DNA of 64,000 bases. Source: Branchiostoma floridae. Its lineage: Eukaryota > Chordata > Leptocardii > Amphioxiformes > Branchiostomatidae. The stretch is taken from positions 5,333,670-5,397,669 of the forward strand of contig NC_049994.1 in NCBI RefSeq assembly GCF_000003815.2. Direction: 5' to 3'. The translations under genes and the position numbers were made by a program. Positions 35,401 through 45,607 of this stretch are shown here, piece after piece. Within the stretch, counting starts at the first letter, position 1; every line of letters starts with the position of its first letter. The notes beneath the pieces are model-generated. The model ran no database searches. It was not told the DNA's origin and saw only the letters and a program-made list of their open reading frames with translations.

Positions 35401-37125
35401 AATGGTACTTGTTTTTTAGCAGACGGGGTTGGCGCCAAGTATTCATCTTACAGTTGGTGTAGGGCTGTCAGAGGAAAGTGTGCATCTCGTTTTTGTACCG
35501 TGTGAACAGCTGATGTTATGACATATTGGTGGAAAATCAAATCACCATCTGACTAAAGTTGGCCACATCCCTTCTTCTTTCTGAGTTTCCCAACTTCCTC
35601 CCACCACACAGCTCTGAGGCACATAGTCGAACCTCAATAATGCTGACAACCTTAGACATTTTAAATGCCAAACATCAAGCTTAAGGAACACCACGCTACC
35701 ATATGCCGTTGACCTCTTAAACGCACATTACACAATTAAGTGTCACATTTTGATAATTACTAATCAGATGGACATCCTCTGTGTCATTTAATAAATACAC
35801 CACTACTTTCCCATAACATTTATATTATATAACCATTACTCTCAAATACAACCGACTATAAACATACATACCATCCACAAAAAAGCAATAAATATTTCAT
35901 GGAGGTATGAGGTCCCCGAACTCTAGTTTTGTAGTTACTTTTTATGATTTACAGAATGGTTGAAACTTTTTATTTTATTTTTGGAAACGGTCGAAAATTG
36001 ATGCACGCGGATGTCATCTATATAATCAAATCAACATGGCCTACTTGCGATTAGACATTACTATTGTTATCAAAAATATTTAGGTTCCACCAGACAATGT
36101 GCTATGTGAAAAGTTCTTCCAAGAGAGCCAATGGGAGAGCTACAAGAGACGTGTGGTGGAACAAACCATGGTGGACATTCACCGGCCAAAGGACGGACTG
36201 GGCCTGCGCAACTATGACGTCATTGATACCTACCCCATGTCTGAAGACATACTTGTCATCGGTAGGTGTCTGTTTTTCTTATACACGCAGCATATACCTG
36301 GAAGTGTATACTTTTTGTTCGTTCGTTTGTTCATACCCTTGTGGCACATAGGGTAGTCAGTTTTCTTGTGTTTCAGTAGCAGGGTATATTTTTTACAGTG
36401 AGAGGTTGCTAGCTCCTTTAAGTTAAAATGCATGAGGCAACTTCATGAACCCCCATTTTACAAATGTACATCTCTTCCAAAAGACCGGAGGTGCTCTACC
36501 CTGGGCTGCAATTTAAGGCTGCTACCATTGGAGCTACAGGGACATCCCTGTCTTAACACTTTTTATAAATCTAGATGTGTAAAGTACTGATGGTGAATGC
36601 TTGTCATACATCTAACAATAAAAAAAATTACGTACAGAACTAAATCTTTGTATGAAGTTTTGCTGGCCGTGAGTTGACCTATAAGCCTAGCAAATAAGAA
36701 GTGGGAACTTTTGCGTTACTGTACTACATGAATGCAATGTCTGATGGACTGTCCTTACAAAGAACAACACACTTACAAAGACAATTTTTTTCAAAACTTA
36801 TATTTCAAATCCCAATATACGTTTTTTGCTCACTCTGTATATGTCCTAATACATGTATAAAATCTGTTCCACAGATATAGGGAGCAGTACACTGTCATTC
36901 CTGCAAGGGTGGACAGGGGGCGCAGTTCTACCACGTCATCAGCAGACACCTGCATCACGGGCGGCACAACAAAGGCTGGGAAGCGAGTACATTGCTCGAC
37001 CCATCTTCGCTAAAGACAACAGGGGTAGCCTGAGACTGATAGATATGATCGAGGACCGTACGCGGAATCCAAGTCGGAACCAGTACGGTCTGAAGTGCCA
37101 CCATCTTCCACAAGACAGTAGGTGA
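23170..37125 (+). CDS. CNBD2: CNBD2-like cyclic-nucleotide-binding protein, 13 exons, 788 aa
   Basis: Exons: 23170-23646, 24809-24841, 25937-26032, 26722-26817, 27593-27756, 28374-28530, 29707-29858, 30628-30766, 31220-31566, 32589-32715, 33167-33316, 36084-36261, 36875-37125. All junctions are AG/GT and the joined frame stays open. Exon 1 (1-159) is a repeat rich in RRES. Residues about 235-392 form a cyclic-nucleotide-binding domain. Its phosphate-binding cassette reads FGEMAMITGASRNATV across exons 6-7, with the canonical Glu (342) and Arg (351). A second, split domain follows: first half about 392-450, an insert of about 130 residues, second half about 583-625, lacking the cassette Glu and Arg. 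Vertebrate CNBD2 is a cAMP-binding protein of spermatogenic cells. CNBD2 orthology is likely but CNBD1 or a related paralog cannot be excluded. Confidence 0.8.
23292..23515 (+). repeat. 21-bp coding minisatellite in exon 1 (R-R-E-S array)
   Basis: Ten copies of a 7-residue unit (GGRRESV or GGRRESL; one copy KRES, two with an extra Gly codon) preserve frame. The last four full copies are nearly identical, a sign of recent homogenisation. Degenerate units (SRES, NRES, SRET) precede it from about 23208. The other frames of this array are also open on both strands, which is a composition effect. Confidence 0.85.
23669..24125. mobile_element. MITE A, copy 1, interrupted by MITE B
   Basis: Ends GCTAGTTCACCTTTATTCGC and the complementary GGATAAAGGTGACCCAGCG bound it. 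The uninterrupted family member is at 24142-24344. It lies in intron 1 of the CNBD2-like gene. Confidence 0.6.
23733..23971. mobile_element. MITE B, copy 1 (nested)
   Basis: Both ends read AAGGTGGTATCTCACTGCAC inward, followed by CCCGCAGTG-type subterminal repeats; total 239 bp. It sits inside MITE A copy 1. A second complete copy is at 37285-37514 and a half copy near 838-900. Confidence 0.7.
24142..24344. mobile_element. MITE A, copy 2 (intact)
   Basis: TAACGCTAGTTCACCTTTAT at the left and its complement GATAAAGGTGAACTAGCGTTA at the right. The interior GATATCAAG and CTTGATATC words form a second inverted pair. It is 203 bp long and non-coding. Confidence 0.7.
24458..24656. mobile_element. 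CGCGGT-armed MITE, copy 2
   Basis: Same family as 11158-11352 and 43245-43399. It lies in intron 1, 150 bp before exon 2 of the CNBD2-like gene. Confidence 0.7.
24858..24971. repeat. Foldback repeat with TAGCCTGGAATCCAGC ends
   Basis: A nearly perfect 114-bp palindrome (arms about 52 bp) begins 17 bases after the exon 2 donor. A related, less perfect foldback is at 40452-40557 and a short relative near 56420-56455. Confidence 0.75.
25151..25631 (-). mobile_element. Internally deleted mariner-type transposon
   Basis: 31-bp TIRs starting CGAGGGGCGTTCAA with three mismatches are flanked by TA (25149-25150, 25632-25633). On the minus strand 25161-25424 encodes a remnant of the transposase N-terminal helix-turn-helix region: a K-G-R-T-P-K-E segment, then APSYDLVKRW and a G-R-P motif, as in the mariner/SETMAR family. 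The catalytic D,D region is absent. A second copy of the host repeat at 30190-30338 shows the empty TA site. Confidence 0.85.
25632..25725 (+). repeat. SINE-like repeat tail, copy 1
   Basis: The GTGTTACGCCGAAGGGCGGT-like core and a tail of GATACAGATACAG units are shared with 29216-29303 and 30190-30338. The upstream part (25120-25148) is on the other side of the inserted mariner element. Confidence 0.5.
26359..26424 (+). repeat. (GT)n microsatellite
   Basis: An almost pure GT dinucleotide run of about 33 units lies in intron 3. It creates a spurious Thr-His repeat frame on the minus strand. Confidence 0.9.
28578..28903. repeat. Foldback element, about 110-bp arms
   Basis: AGTGACTACTTTTTAAAGGT at the left end is inverted at the right end (complement ending AGTAGTCACT), and the arms continue through CCTCCAAATTTTCGATGGC and TCTCGCGAGA words. 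It is 326 bp in intron 6, non-coding. Confidence 0.75.
29216..29303 (+). repeat. SINE-like repeat tail, copy 2
   Basis: Truncated relative of 30190-30338, ending in the same AGATACAGATACAG tail. Confidence 0.5.
29385..29680. repeat. G+C-rich foldback just before exon 7
   Basis: The outer arms share TTACCGATCCCCGCC, with its complement near 29617-29631. The inner arms pair CCAGCTGG and CTATCGCTTGC with GCAAGCGATAG around 29518-29552. The hairpin ends about 25 bases before the exon 7 acceptor AG (29705-29706). Confidence 0.65.
30190..30338 (+). repeat. SINE-like repeat, uninterrupted copy
   Basis: This copy has an intact CAGTGTAATATAACCAGC where copy 1 contains the mariner insertion. It ends in a GATACA-unit tail and lies in intron 7. 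Confidence 0.55.
31712..32038. mobile_element. MITE C, complete copy
   Basis: TATACGCCAAAAAGC-like ends with long subterminal inverted repeats (GGTTTTGGAAACGGTC and its diverged complement) bound 327 bp. A partial copy is at 1400-1545 within the left arm insertion. It is intronic. Confidence 0.65.
33384..33751. mobile_element. MITE D with AGGCCACACC ends and TA duplication
   Basis: About 34-bp TIRs beginning AGGCCACACCAATTTAATTT and flanking TA on both sides. The interior has (AAAAAT)n-type runs and GGAGCGAG words. It lies in intron 11. Confidence 0.75.
34043..35907. mobile_element. 1.87-kb element with TACCTCCATGAAAT ends
   Basis: Fourteen-bp inverted ends (TACCTCCATGAAAT and ATTTCATGGAGGTA) bound a non-coding element, two-thirds of which is a tandem array. 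It lies in intron 11, the largest intron of the gene, between exon 11 and exon 12. Confidence 0.6.
34081..35252 (+). repeat. Three-copy 390-bp tandem array
   Basis: Units start at 34081, 34471 and 34862 with CTGTTATGTGTCTCTGTCTG. They are about 97 percent alike by eye, differing mostly by single substitutions. No open frame runs through the units. Confidence 0.9.
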
Positions 37126-37202
37126 CACCTGCCAGTAGGATGGAACACTCGTACACACATGACGAAAGACATATACGCTTGTCTCCAAACAGGATGTTTA
37201 TT

Positions 37203-37208
37203 AATAAA
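37203..37208 (+). terminator. Poly(A) signal of the CNBD2-like gene
   Basis: AATAAA lies 78 bases after the TGA stop. Confidence 0.6.
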
Positions 37209-37284
37209 ATCATTGAGAAATGCTGTAATCCTGAAGTCTTTTCTGTTCGAATCAGCATCCCTTTTTTCCTAGAAACAAAACCTT

Positions 37285-37514
37285 AAGGTGGTATCTCACT
37301 GCACTTAGGGCACCAGTGTGGCACTGTAGGGTTCGTTCACTGCTACACTGTTGTGTTATTTTCGCTGATTTTTTATAATTTAGATATTGTGTAATACGTA
37401 AAAGTATGACCAGAAGACAACAAAAAAATGTTTTTAATCTCCATAATTCGTTGAGTAATCTTTCGAACCCCGCAGTGCTGCACCGGTGCCCCAAGTGCAG
37501 TGAGATACCACCTT
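37285..37514. mobile_element. MITE B, copy 2
   Basis: Complete 230-bp copy with AAGGTGGTATCTCACTGCAC ends and subterminal GGGCACC/GGTGCCC pairs. It separates the convergent CNBD2-like and CCDC12 genes. Confidence 0.75.
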
Positions 37515-37808
37515 TTACCTCACTAAGTGTACAATGTTTTACAGACAAAAATTGCTCGTTATAGCTTATATTGTACCTACAGCAAACAAAAATAGCTTTG
37601 AGACTACATCAAAGTTTGGATGCAAAAGTGCCCCAATATGTTTCTTAGCATTACATGTACGTTTACCTCATTTTCCGTCAGTATGGGGTAAAGGTATAAA
37701 ACCTGCAGCTGGAATGATATCAATTTTTGTAAGCTGATACAAAAACCTGCACTGTTAACAAAAATAGACCTCCATACACTAAAGTTTAAACAAGTCTCTT
37801 AGTTAGGC

Positions 37809-40800
37809 CTAGTCTGAGTCATAGTCATCATTGTCATCGTTCTGTCTCTGTGCTGCTGCTACAGCTTTAGCATTCACCACAGCAGCCAGGTCCTCTCTCT
37901 CACCACTCTGTAATCTTTCTCCTGTACAACAAAATGGCATTAAGAAACAGAGTTAGTTCATCTGCAGGGCTCGAAATCCTTTTTTCTCCATACCTGCACA
38001 TTGAAAATTACCCACACCAGACAAATTTTAGCTATGCCACTCTGAATTTAGAAAGTATGGATCATACTAAAATAGTTGAGGAAACAATAATTTTTCTTCA
38101 TACTTAAAAGGTGGTAACAGTCAATGCAGCTAATCAACATACACAATCCACATACACCTATATCACAGGATATTTATGCATAAGAGTAAAACCTAGTACA
38201 AATGTACATGGACCTGTGCAGGTTAGGTGCAGGTAGACACCAGAAATACCTGCTCAGCTCCAATTATACCTGTTTAACATGTAACCTTATATCCAATACA
38301 ATATAATGTAAACCCATTAAAGTTTTCATCACATTGAGAAATCATGGCCAACTATGTCTGGTGCTAGAGGTTGGCTACCAGTACAGAAAATTCAGGTCCA
38401 GGTCCAGTACCATTCACCAGTACCTACCTGACACACAAACCTTACAGACACTTGACTTCAGCACTGGGTGAAAAACTGAAAAATACTAATAGTTTTTCAA
38501 CTCACGTATCAGTTCTGCTATCGCCCTCTGTGTTCTCTTCTCAAGTTTTTCCAGTTTCTTAGCGACATCCCTTTTCAAGTCCCTGCAAAGACAGTCCATT
38601 TAGTCAAACACCACAAAACCCAGGCCAAAACAAAATGGAAAAAAAGGAAAAAGAACATAAAAATTGAAAGATATCCACAGTAAAAGAGTTGTGTACATTC
38701 AGATTGATAGAGTACATACCAGTCAGGTTTTCTGGGGGCCAGGTTCACCAAATCCTGGAGCACAAGAAAGACATAATGATTTAGTTATACAGACATTCAG
38801 TTTATGTGATTGATCCTTTTGCAGGCAGAATATACTAATGCAAAATAAGCCAAGAACACAAGTGAAATATCATAGGGTTGGTACATTTTGTAAGTCACTT
38901 AATAACAACATTCTTCGTATACAACCAAGTGTTATATTCAAATAATGGACATGTCGGTAACTGTCTGTGACCTTCCTCCAGGCAATTTTGTTCACTGCAG
39001 TATAGGTGTTCCTGCTTACAGATGCAGTTATAAACATTAAGTATTTACATAAATTATATATGACATAGATAGTTAATGCAGTGTTTACAATGTGGTCCAA
39101 AATGTAAGGGAGCATACTATATACATAATTGCTGTCCAGTAACAATAACAACAGTGCGATAATTATCATCTATTTCTTAATGTAACAAAAACAAGACACG
39201 TTTTCTAAAATTCACACATCCTATATATATATGGGCAAGCACATGCAGGGCTCGAAATACCTTTTTCTGTCTACCTGCAATAGTGCAGGTAGCTTTTGAA
39301 ATTACCTGCACTAGAGAAATTTTACCTGCACCATTCAAAAATAATCAAAAAGTAGATAAAACAACCCGCACTTTATAAACATATTTAATACCTTCTTTAC
39401 TAACAAAATAGGTATACCGGCATTTACAGATTTTATTATGAAAAATCACACTGGAAGCTGTTCATTTGACATCTCTATTATTTATTGTATCTCTTTTTTT
39501 GCAGAATGGCAATCACTACAGTAAAGAAAAATCTACTTTACAATAATACATGGTGCATAACCAGGTGCAGGTTAGGTGCAGGTAGACATCAGAAATACCT
39601 GCACAGCAAAAAAATCACCTGCACTAACGTGCATATGCAGGTAGTATTTCGAGCCCTGACATGAAAAACTTACTTGACTGAACCAACTTTTCACTTGCCT
39701 GAAATTTAAAGTTAATTTTTGCTATGTATGTTCACTTCCAGCAATGGAATTTCATCATTGGCCCTGTTATTCTATGTTGGCTAATGCTTTTTGCCAAGGT
39801 AACAAGTATAGCAAACTCTTACTCATGGAAAAATTTTCCTTCCCCGATTGGTGATCGGACAAGTGGGGTAGGACATGCACTGCCCGATCANNNNNNNNNN
39901 NNNNNNNNNNNNNNNNNNNNNNNNNNNNNNNNNNNNNNNNNNNNNNNNNNNNNNNNNNNNNNNNNNNNNNNNNNNNNNNNNNNNNNNNNNGGTCCGGTTC
40001 AGGTTCAAAGGATCAGGTCCAGGTCCGGACCTGAACCTGATTCAGTATGACTCATACCAATGGTCCATTTCACTACAAAGAAATCTGTTTGGTGGACTAA
40101 ACTGCCGTTTTACAATCCTACAATGCTAACTGCACCTGTACGATTGGCTGTAAAGCTTGGTAGAAATTACTATAAACTCTACTGTACTTCACTCTTGTTA
40201 TTTTCTTCCACCTGCAAGCGCCAAAACGTGTGAATGCCTGATAAAATAATCTGTTAATTTTCTAATAGGTCCAACATCCGGTCCACCTAATCTTTTCAGG
40301 TCCGTTTTTTCTGGACCGGTGCAATAAGAAAAACCGGTTTTGTACCGGTACACTGTACCGATACCCAGCCCTATCCGGTAGATACAAGGCTATTGAAACT
40401 TGCCCAGTGTGAAATCATGGCTTCAAAATATCTAAAACCCAGCCGAATGTAGGGTAGAATCCATCCTTGTTAGCTTTGATCCGCTCCCGAAAGGTTGCTA
40501 CTCTGCCGCTCCTGGTTTGGGAGTGAACCAAAGCTAACAAGGCTGGATTCCAGGCTATGCCAAATGTTGACATGGGTTTGCCATCTGAAATTTGTGCTTA
40601 AAGTGACTGTGTGTCAGTCAGGGCTGACTCCCTCTGTTCCAGGACACAAAATTGCTACACTGTTGGAGGGACGAAAATTTCAACCTGTTTGTGAAAAAAA
40701 ATCTGAACAGCACGACATGAAATTGATGGAAATGAACTGTGGTAAGTTTGAAATGACAGATTTAAAAAATGAAATTGGAAACATGTGCTCCCAAAGAATA

Positions 40801-42731
40801 GCCAGGGCACCATCTGAGTAGTAGTTTGCTCTGAATGAAAATGAGTCTGATGTTCGCTTCTGTTACCCAATTGGGGAACTGTGTATTCAAATCTTTTTGT
40901 GGTTACATGAGCAGTTCATGAGCAAATTAAGGGATGGGTTCTAGAGCACTCCTTCAATGACAACAGGTCCCCTGCAAGTGGATGGAGGGCATTTCTGGTG
41001 TTGAAACGCTTTTTCGAACGAGCCAAAATTTGAACAATTCCAGACGTTAAAGATGTCAAGGTTCCCAGACGGAATAACAGAGAAGCGACTGTATATAGTG
41101 GATGATAAAAGTCGGAGCGAGAAACTACTGTATGTATACGTAGTGAATAATAAAAGTCGGAGCAAGAAGCAACTGTATATAGTGTATAAATAAACGTCAG
41201 AGTGAACTACCATCCAGATGGTACCCAGGCGAACAAAACAATGAGTGGGATGTAGAAAAATTCAATCTGGTGACAACTGTGCTGTATACAGACCTTGGAC
41301 TGGTTTGGCAGGTTCTACAGCTTTGTCCTTCAGCTGGTCATCCTCAGGCTTGTAGCTGCGAAACTTGGGCTCCCTGGGTACAGAACAACAAACATGTAAC
41401 ATAAATTTAGATCACAGTCCATTCCACACCTTCTTGTTTCTTCGTTCTGCATATCTGGCAAAAAAAGTTTGTACATTAGGTACAAGCTGCATTAGGCAGG
41501 ATTGTATGTAAGGTTTGATTCAATCACCCCTACTTATCTTATATGTGATTGGGGTTCTTCAACGTACTTGAGAAGTGGCTTTCTGCAAACATGGGGCCAT
41601 TGCTGGAGCTAGGCACTACTGTACTTATTTAATTTTCACCCAAGTAGAGAGGGTAAATAGGTGTGAAGTGCCTTTCAAAAGGGCACAACACATGGTCCTG
41701 CTATTACAAATGTAGATATATCTTTTGCTTAAAGCAGAGAGTCCAGAAACCATCTCTGTTTCCATAGCCATTGGGCTATGCAGTTGCACAGGCACTAAGC
41801 AGAGAGAAAAAAGAGGAAAGAGACACAGAGAGCCAGACAAAGAAAGACTGAGAGAGTGAGTGAGTGAGAGGGGGATGGAGAGAGAGACAAGGAGAGAGTG
41901 AGACAGTATGTTGTTCTAATTCTGTAAAGTCTGGGCATTATGTGTATCATTATTCATTTGCTGGCTAGTGGTTCAAGTCTTGGCTAGATAAACACTGAGA
42001 GAGTTGTAGATACGTCATGTGAAGAGCGAAAATCAGGACACAACAGGCAGACGCCTTCTAAAAGTTCTTTTCTGTATAAGTGTATGTGCCGCCTATGCGG
42101 TATGAAGTGAACAACAACAACAAGGATACTGATACTAGTGATAGTCACTCACTTGGCTGCTATTTTGGCTGGAGGTTCGTCCTCACGCCCACCAGTCTGC
42201 AAATACATGTAATGTTACATGTATGAGGAATAGAAAATATTTTGTACATAGTTCTTTATGAAAGAAAAATGATCCAAACTTCAGTATCTTTCCACTTACG
42301 AGTAAGGAGTTTTTGTTAACGTTATACATATACAAATAGTAATACGCTTTGTTTTCCTGCACTAATTTTATACATATTCTAAGACAACAAATACTAAAAG
42401 TACGTATCATCTATCACTATACGTTGAATATCACATGGTAGATCATAATGATCTTCCAACAAAATATCTGTAATTTTACTTTTATTATTACTATACACCA
42501 ACATGCACACAGCGCGCGGTATATTTTCATAGTGCCCCCCTCCCACATCTGAAATAATCGACGTCCCATGACTTTACTTCAATGTTCAACACACTACAAA
42601 CTATGTCCCTGCATCCAGAAGTCTCTTTTCTTCCTACTTACGTCTTTACTGTCCTGTGCTCTTTTCTTGAGCGCGGCAAGACGTTCTTTTCTCTTCCTCG
42701 CGGCGTCTTCCAAATTTCCTACCGACGCCAT
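37809..42731 (-). CDS. CCDC12: CCDC12 orthologue, spliceosome-associated coiled-coil protein
   Basis: Exons in minus-strand order: 42731-42642, 42196-42153, 41373-41294, 39698-39674, 38754-38720, 38582-38506, 37921-37809. The N-terminus encodes the A-R-K-R-K-E-R-L-A-A-L-K-K motif. The C-terminal part reads DLVNLAPRKPDW, then DLKRDVAKKLEKLEKRTQRA (exon 38506-38582), then an acidic tail ending YDSD; these match the conserved CCDC12 core. CCDC12 is a small nuclear protein of spliceosomal complexes. Exon 41373-41294 ends in phase 1 while the next found exon needs phase 2, so one exon (length 3n+1) is missing, perhaps in the N gap at 39891-39990. The 25-nt exon is the least certain. A CRE stands just upstream of the start. 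Confidence 0.85.
37965..38270. mobile_element. Partial CAGGGCTCGAAATAC-type MITE
   Basis: The left end CAGGGCTCGAAAT and internal ACCTGCAC/GTGCAGGT words match the element at 39246-39658. The right terminus is diverged or missing. It lies in a CCDC12 intron. Confidence 0.5.
39246..39658. mobile_element. hAT-type MITE with CAGGGCTCGAAATAC ends
   Basis: Perfect short TIRs (CAGGGCTCGAAATAC and GTATTTCGAGCCCTG), repeated GGTGCAGGTA words inside, and ACATG on both flanks (39241-39245, 39659-39663), a 5-bp duplication. The right flank is only 10 bases from the donor of the 25-nt CCDC12 exon. Confidence 0.7.
39891..39990. other. Assembly gap, 100 N
   Basis: One hundred unknown bases, probably a placeholder length, at the left edge of a MITE copy. 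Part of a CCDC12 exon may be hidden here. Confidence 1.
39991..40372. mobile_element. hAT-type MITE, gap-truncated copy
   Basis: The right three-quarters match 8935-9363 and end in TACCGATACCCAGCCCTA; the left end is inside the gap. Confidence 0.65.
40452..40557. repeat. Foldback repeat, second copy
   Basis: Imperfect 106-bp palindrome whose right end GGCTGGATTCCAGGCTA matches the foldback at 24858-24971. Confidence 0.65.
41065..41232. repeat. Minisatellite-like three-unit repeat
   Basis: Three imperfect units of about 50 bp built on ACTGTATATAGTG and AAAAGTCGGAGC words end at GATGGTACCCAGGC. Inverted relatives occur at 22790-22930. Confidence 0.55.
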
Positions 42732-42772
42732 GATGATGATGATGATGATGACGTATGCTTCTACGGGGGCCG

Positions 42773-42780
42773 TGACGTCA
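42773..42780. promoter_or_regulatory. CRE (TGACGTCA) upstream of CCDC12
   Basis: Palindromic CREB/ATF consensus 42 bp upstream of the CCDC12 ATG on the minus strand. The ATG itself is preceded by a CAT/ATG trinucleotide run (42732-42750). Confidence 0.5.
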
Positions 42781-43244
42781 GGTCGTAAGTTAACGAAAGT
42801 TAATGAGTTTGACTTCATTTCTCCTATATGGTCCTATATGGGTGCATGGGAAGGGCAGTAAGATTGTTGCATTGCAAGTTGAGATGACATGGAGTGTTCG
42901 CGGTGGTTTGAGATTTGTGGTAGAGATATATAACGTTAGCACAATATTATTAGGCACAGTATGGAAGCACGGTGGATTTAAGCGACTTGGATTTGGGGTG
43001 GTGGTGCACTGGGGGAAGGCCATTGATTTTTTTTGGTCCGGGTAGGGCCATCGAAATCTTTCTTGAGCCGCCGCCTTTGTTATGTGATTCCATGTCCGCA
43101 AGAAGTTTTCGAAGACGATATAAGTAAATTGGTATATAGAAGCCGTTTAATTGCACACCCCATTTGCTAGCGTATTTCGTGCAATCATACGGATGGTGCA
43201 ACAAAGCGAAGTTATCCCGCTAAAGCATACCACCACGGTATACT

Positions 43245-43399
43245 ACTGTAAATGCAATTTAATTTCGCGGTAGCGGGAAAAAAGGACTTTTCGCGGTAGC
43301 ACCATGATCCACTGTAGTCTCTTACTGCCATGGAAAAACGTTCGCGGTGGTATTAAGTCGCGAACTCTCAACCACCGCGAATGTTTCTGCATTTACAGT
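43245..43399. mobile_element. CGCGGT-armed MITE, copy 3
   Basis: 155-bp member with ACTGTAAATGCA and TGCATTTACAGT ends, shorter than the copies at 11158 and 24458. Confidence 0.7.
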
Positions 43400-45607
43400 A
43401 TTTGATGATTCCGTGCAATTAACAGAAGAGTGTGTGGTTATCCGTTGTGCAATTAACTGGCTTCTACTGTATCAATATCAATCCTGCGTGCAGCTAGCGG
43501 TACTTCCATCTTTGAAAACGGAATGCAAAAGACGGCAAAGGGATAAAATGTTAGTTTGTTTACTTGTGATCCGTTTCGTAACGTTATTAAACGTTACCAA
43601 TGGGGCGGGTATTTTTTCACCTAGACCGGAGAAGTGATATCGGACAAGGTAAGTCATATTACCCTTTGACCTGCCAGTGTAACATCAAGTGCTAAATGTT
43701 TGTATACATCAAAAAGAAAAGTCGGATGTCCACGGTATAAAACTCAGTGGGAGAGACTCCGATTCTAGATACATGTACTAATATGGCCCCGTCACAAGCC
43801 TCCTCTCATGCCCTGTAAAAGATGGCCTTACAGAATTCAGTCTTTGGCTTCTTCGAGAATCCCGTCCACTTTTTTTCTTCAAGACAGGAACTTCCTTGAT
43901 CGTACGGAGTTTTCTTTTACTGTTTGTCTCTCGTTTCATGGACATAATGTAATGTTAAAGAGGCAAAGTGACATCTTTTCTTGTTGTCCACTGCTTCCCT
44001 TGACTGATTTTGGCTGTTTGGTGAAGGAAAATGCAAGACTTAGTGTTCTGTGTTCACTTTGTTCAACTGGAACCCATCATTTCAAGTCATTTCAAGACAT
44101 GCTATAAGTCACTTTGGGACACAAGTTTGTATGTATAAAACTTCATCGTCCAAGGAATTAAAGACACATTTCTTTGAAAAGCCTTTATTTGACTTCAAAA
44201 CACACGACGGAAAATCCCGGCAAAATACAGTAAATTTAGCTTAAAGAAGACCACTTGACTTCGGTGTTTAAGCGTCTAGTATACAGCAAAGATGACAATA
44301 CTTCACAACATGATTTGATATGTCATCATCTAATCTCTTTAAATCACCCTCGCTATATGTTGAGACAAGATACATGACTGATGAATAGATTGTGTATGAA
44401 TACATTTTGTCAAACTATCTTACTAGAATTCGATTTAAAGTGATATGTTGAGTCACATGAAAGCTGAAAAGCAAGTTGTGATATGTGTCGCTTTCCGTTG
44501 TAGTTGAGGTTGGCTAAAAAACACAACTACGCTAATAAAATCTCGTCATTTTGTAAACAAAATAATAAAATTATGGTAATTGTACAAAAATATTTGTCAG
44601 GGTAGAGATTGGGATCTGGCAAAATCGTCGAATCTACCGGTAGGGATCCCGATTGGAGTCTCTGTCAACAGTGGCTCCAATCAGAATTCCAGTTATTTGT
44701 TTTGGTGGTATCACATTCATAAATCTTGTAGAAATGTTTCAAATTTCAATACATTGATCGGAAGTGACATGAATTAAAGTTGACAAATTCTGTCTTTTAA
44801 GAGTGTATCTTAAAAATTCCCCGATTTGGATCTATACCCTGACACCCCAATGTGTATCACCTAATTATAGAAACATTAACTCATAAAGCATTGTACATGA
44901 AAATGCCGCAATCCATCTAAATATCAGGTCTTGGTGGCAATCCGATATTTATGACATAACTTACATCACAACCAACTAACCGAGTTTACGTATTATTAAC
45001 ACAGAAAAATCCCAAAACAACCACGATTCATAAAGTCACTGTGGAGAAACTCATGATCACATCACATCATTTTACAAGTTCAGATGTTTTCATTCTGTAA
45101 ATTCAACCAATGGATATACACATGGCATGATGGTTGTTGCTAAAAAGAAGTGTGTTTCCATATAACATCAACTGTCATAATTCCACCAGATGCCATAATA
45201 TCACGACATGAGATAATCCTGTGGTATAATATTATACACTTCAGAGGTGTTCAAGACAATCTTGAGAATGCCTGTCGTTTGATGTGGCGGTATCATGGCA
45301 CCCGGTGGAATTATGATAGTTAGTGTTTTTCATTATTTCTGTGCTGATGTCACATTTCGTTGTCAATTTGAATTCAGTATAGTTTGTCATTGTCCGACTT
45401 CAGCTCTATGGAGTTGAGAAATGCGTGGTAAGAATCTAAGGTCCTTGTTTACACTTGTAGCGTTTTTCCTTGAGTAGTCACTTTCCTGATTATATATTCC
45501 AGTCAGAAGTCATGACTGGTACATGTGATCTGTTCAATGAAAAAGAAACAGCAAACTTGTCGGTATCAGATCTAATATACGGTATCTGTGTGAACTTCAA
45601 TACAATC
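43400..45607. other. Between CCDC12 and the EGF/SEA gene; foldback only
   Basis: A 165-170 bp foldback occupies about 45165-45335 (TCATAATTCCACC arms). The 3'UTR of the minus-strand EGF/SEA gene probably extends into this stretch; a minus-strand AATAAA (plus-strand TTTATT) is near 44184. Small open frames at 43347, 43808 and 44050 carry no supporting signals. Confidence 0.4.

Noticed and set aside
40495-40821. 108-codon plus frame with Lys/Glu-rich end
   Set aside because: It begins inside a foldback repeat, lies in a CCDC12 intron on the other strand and matches nothing I recognise.
43347-44244. Plus-strand frames of 64-99 codons, one with a signal-peptide-like start
   Set aside because: One overlaps a MITE; the others have no splice or codon evidence and may lie in the 3'UTR of the opposite gene.
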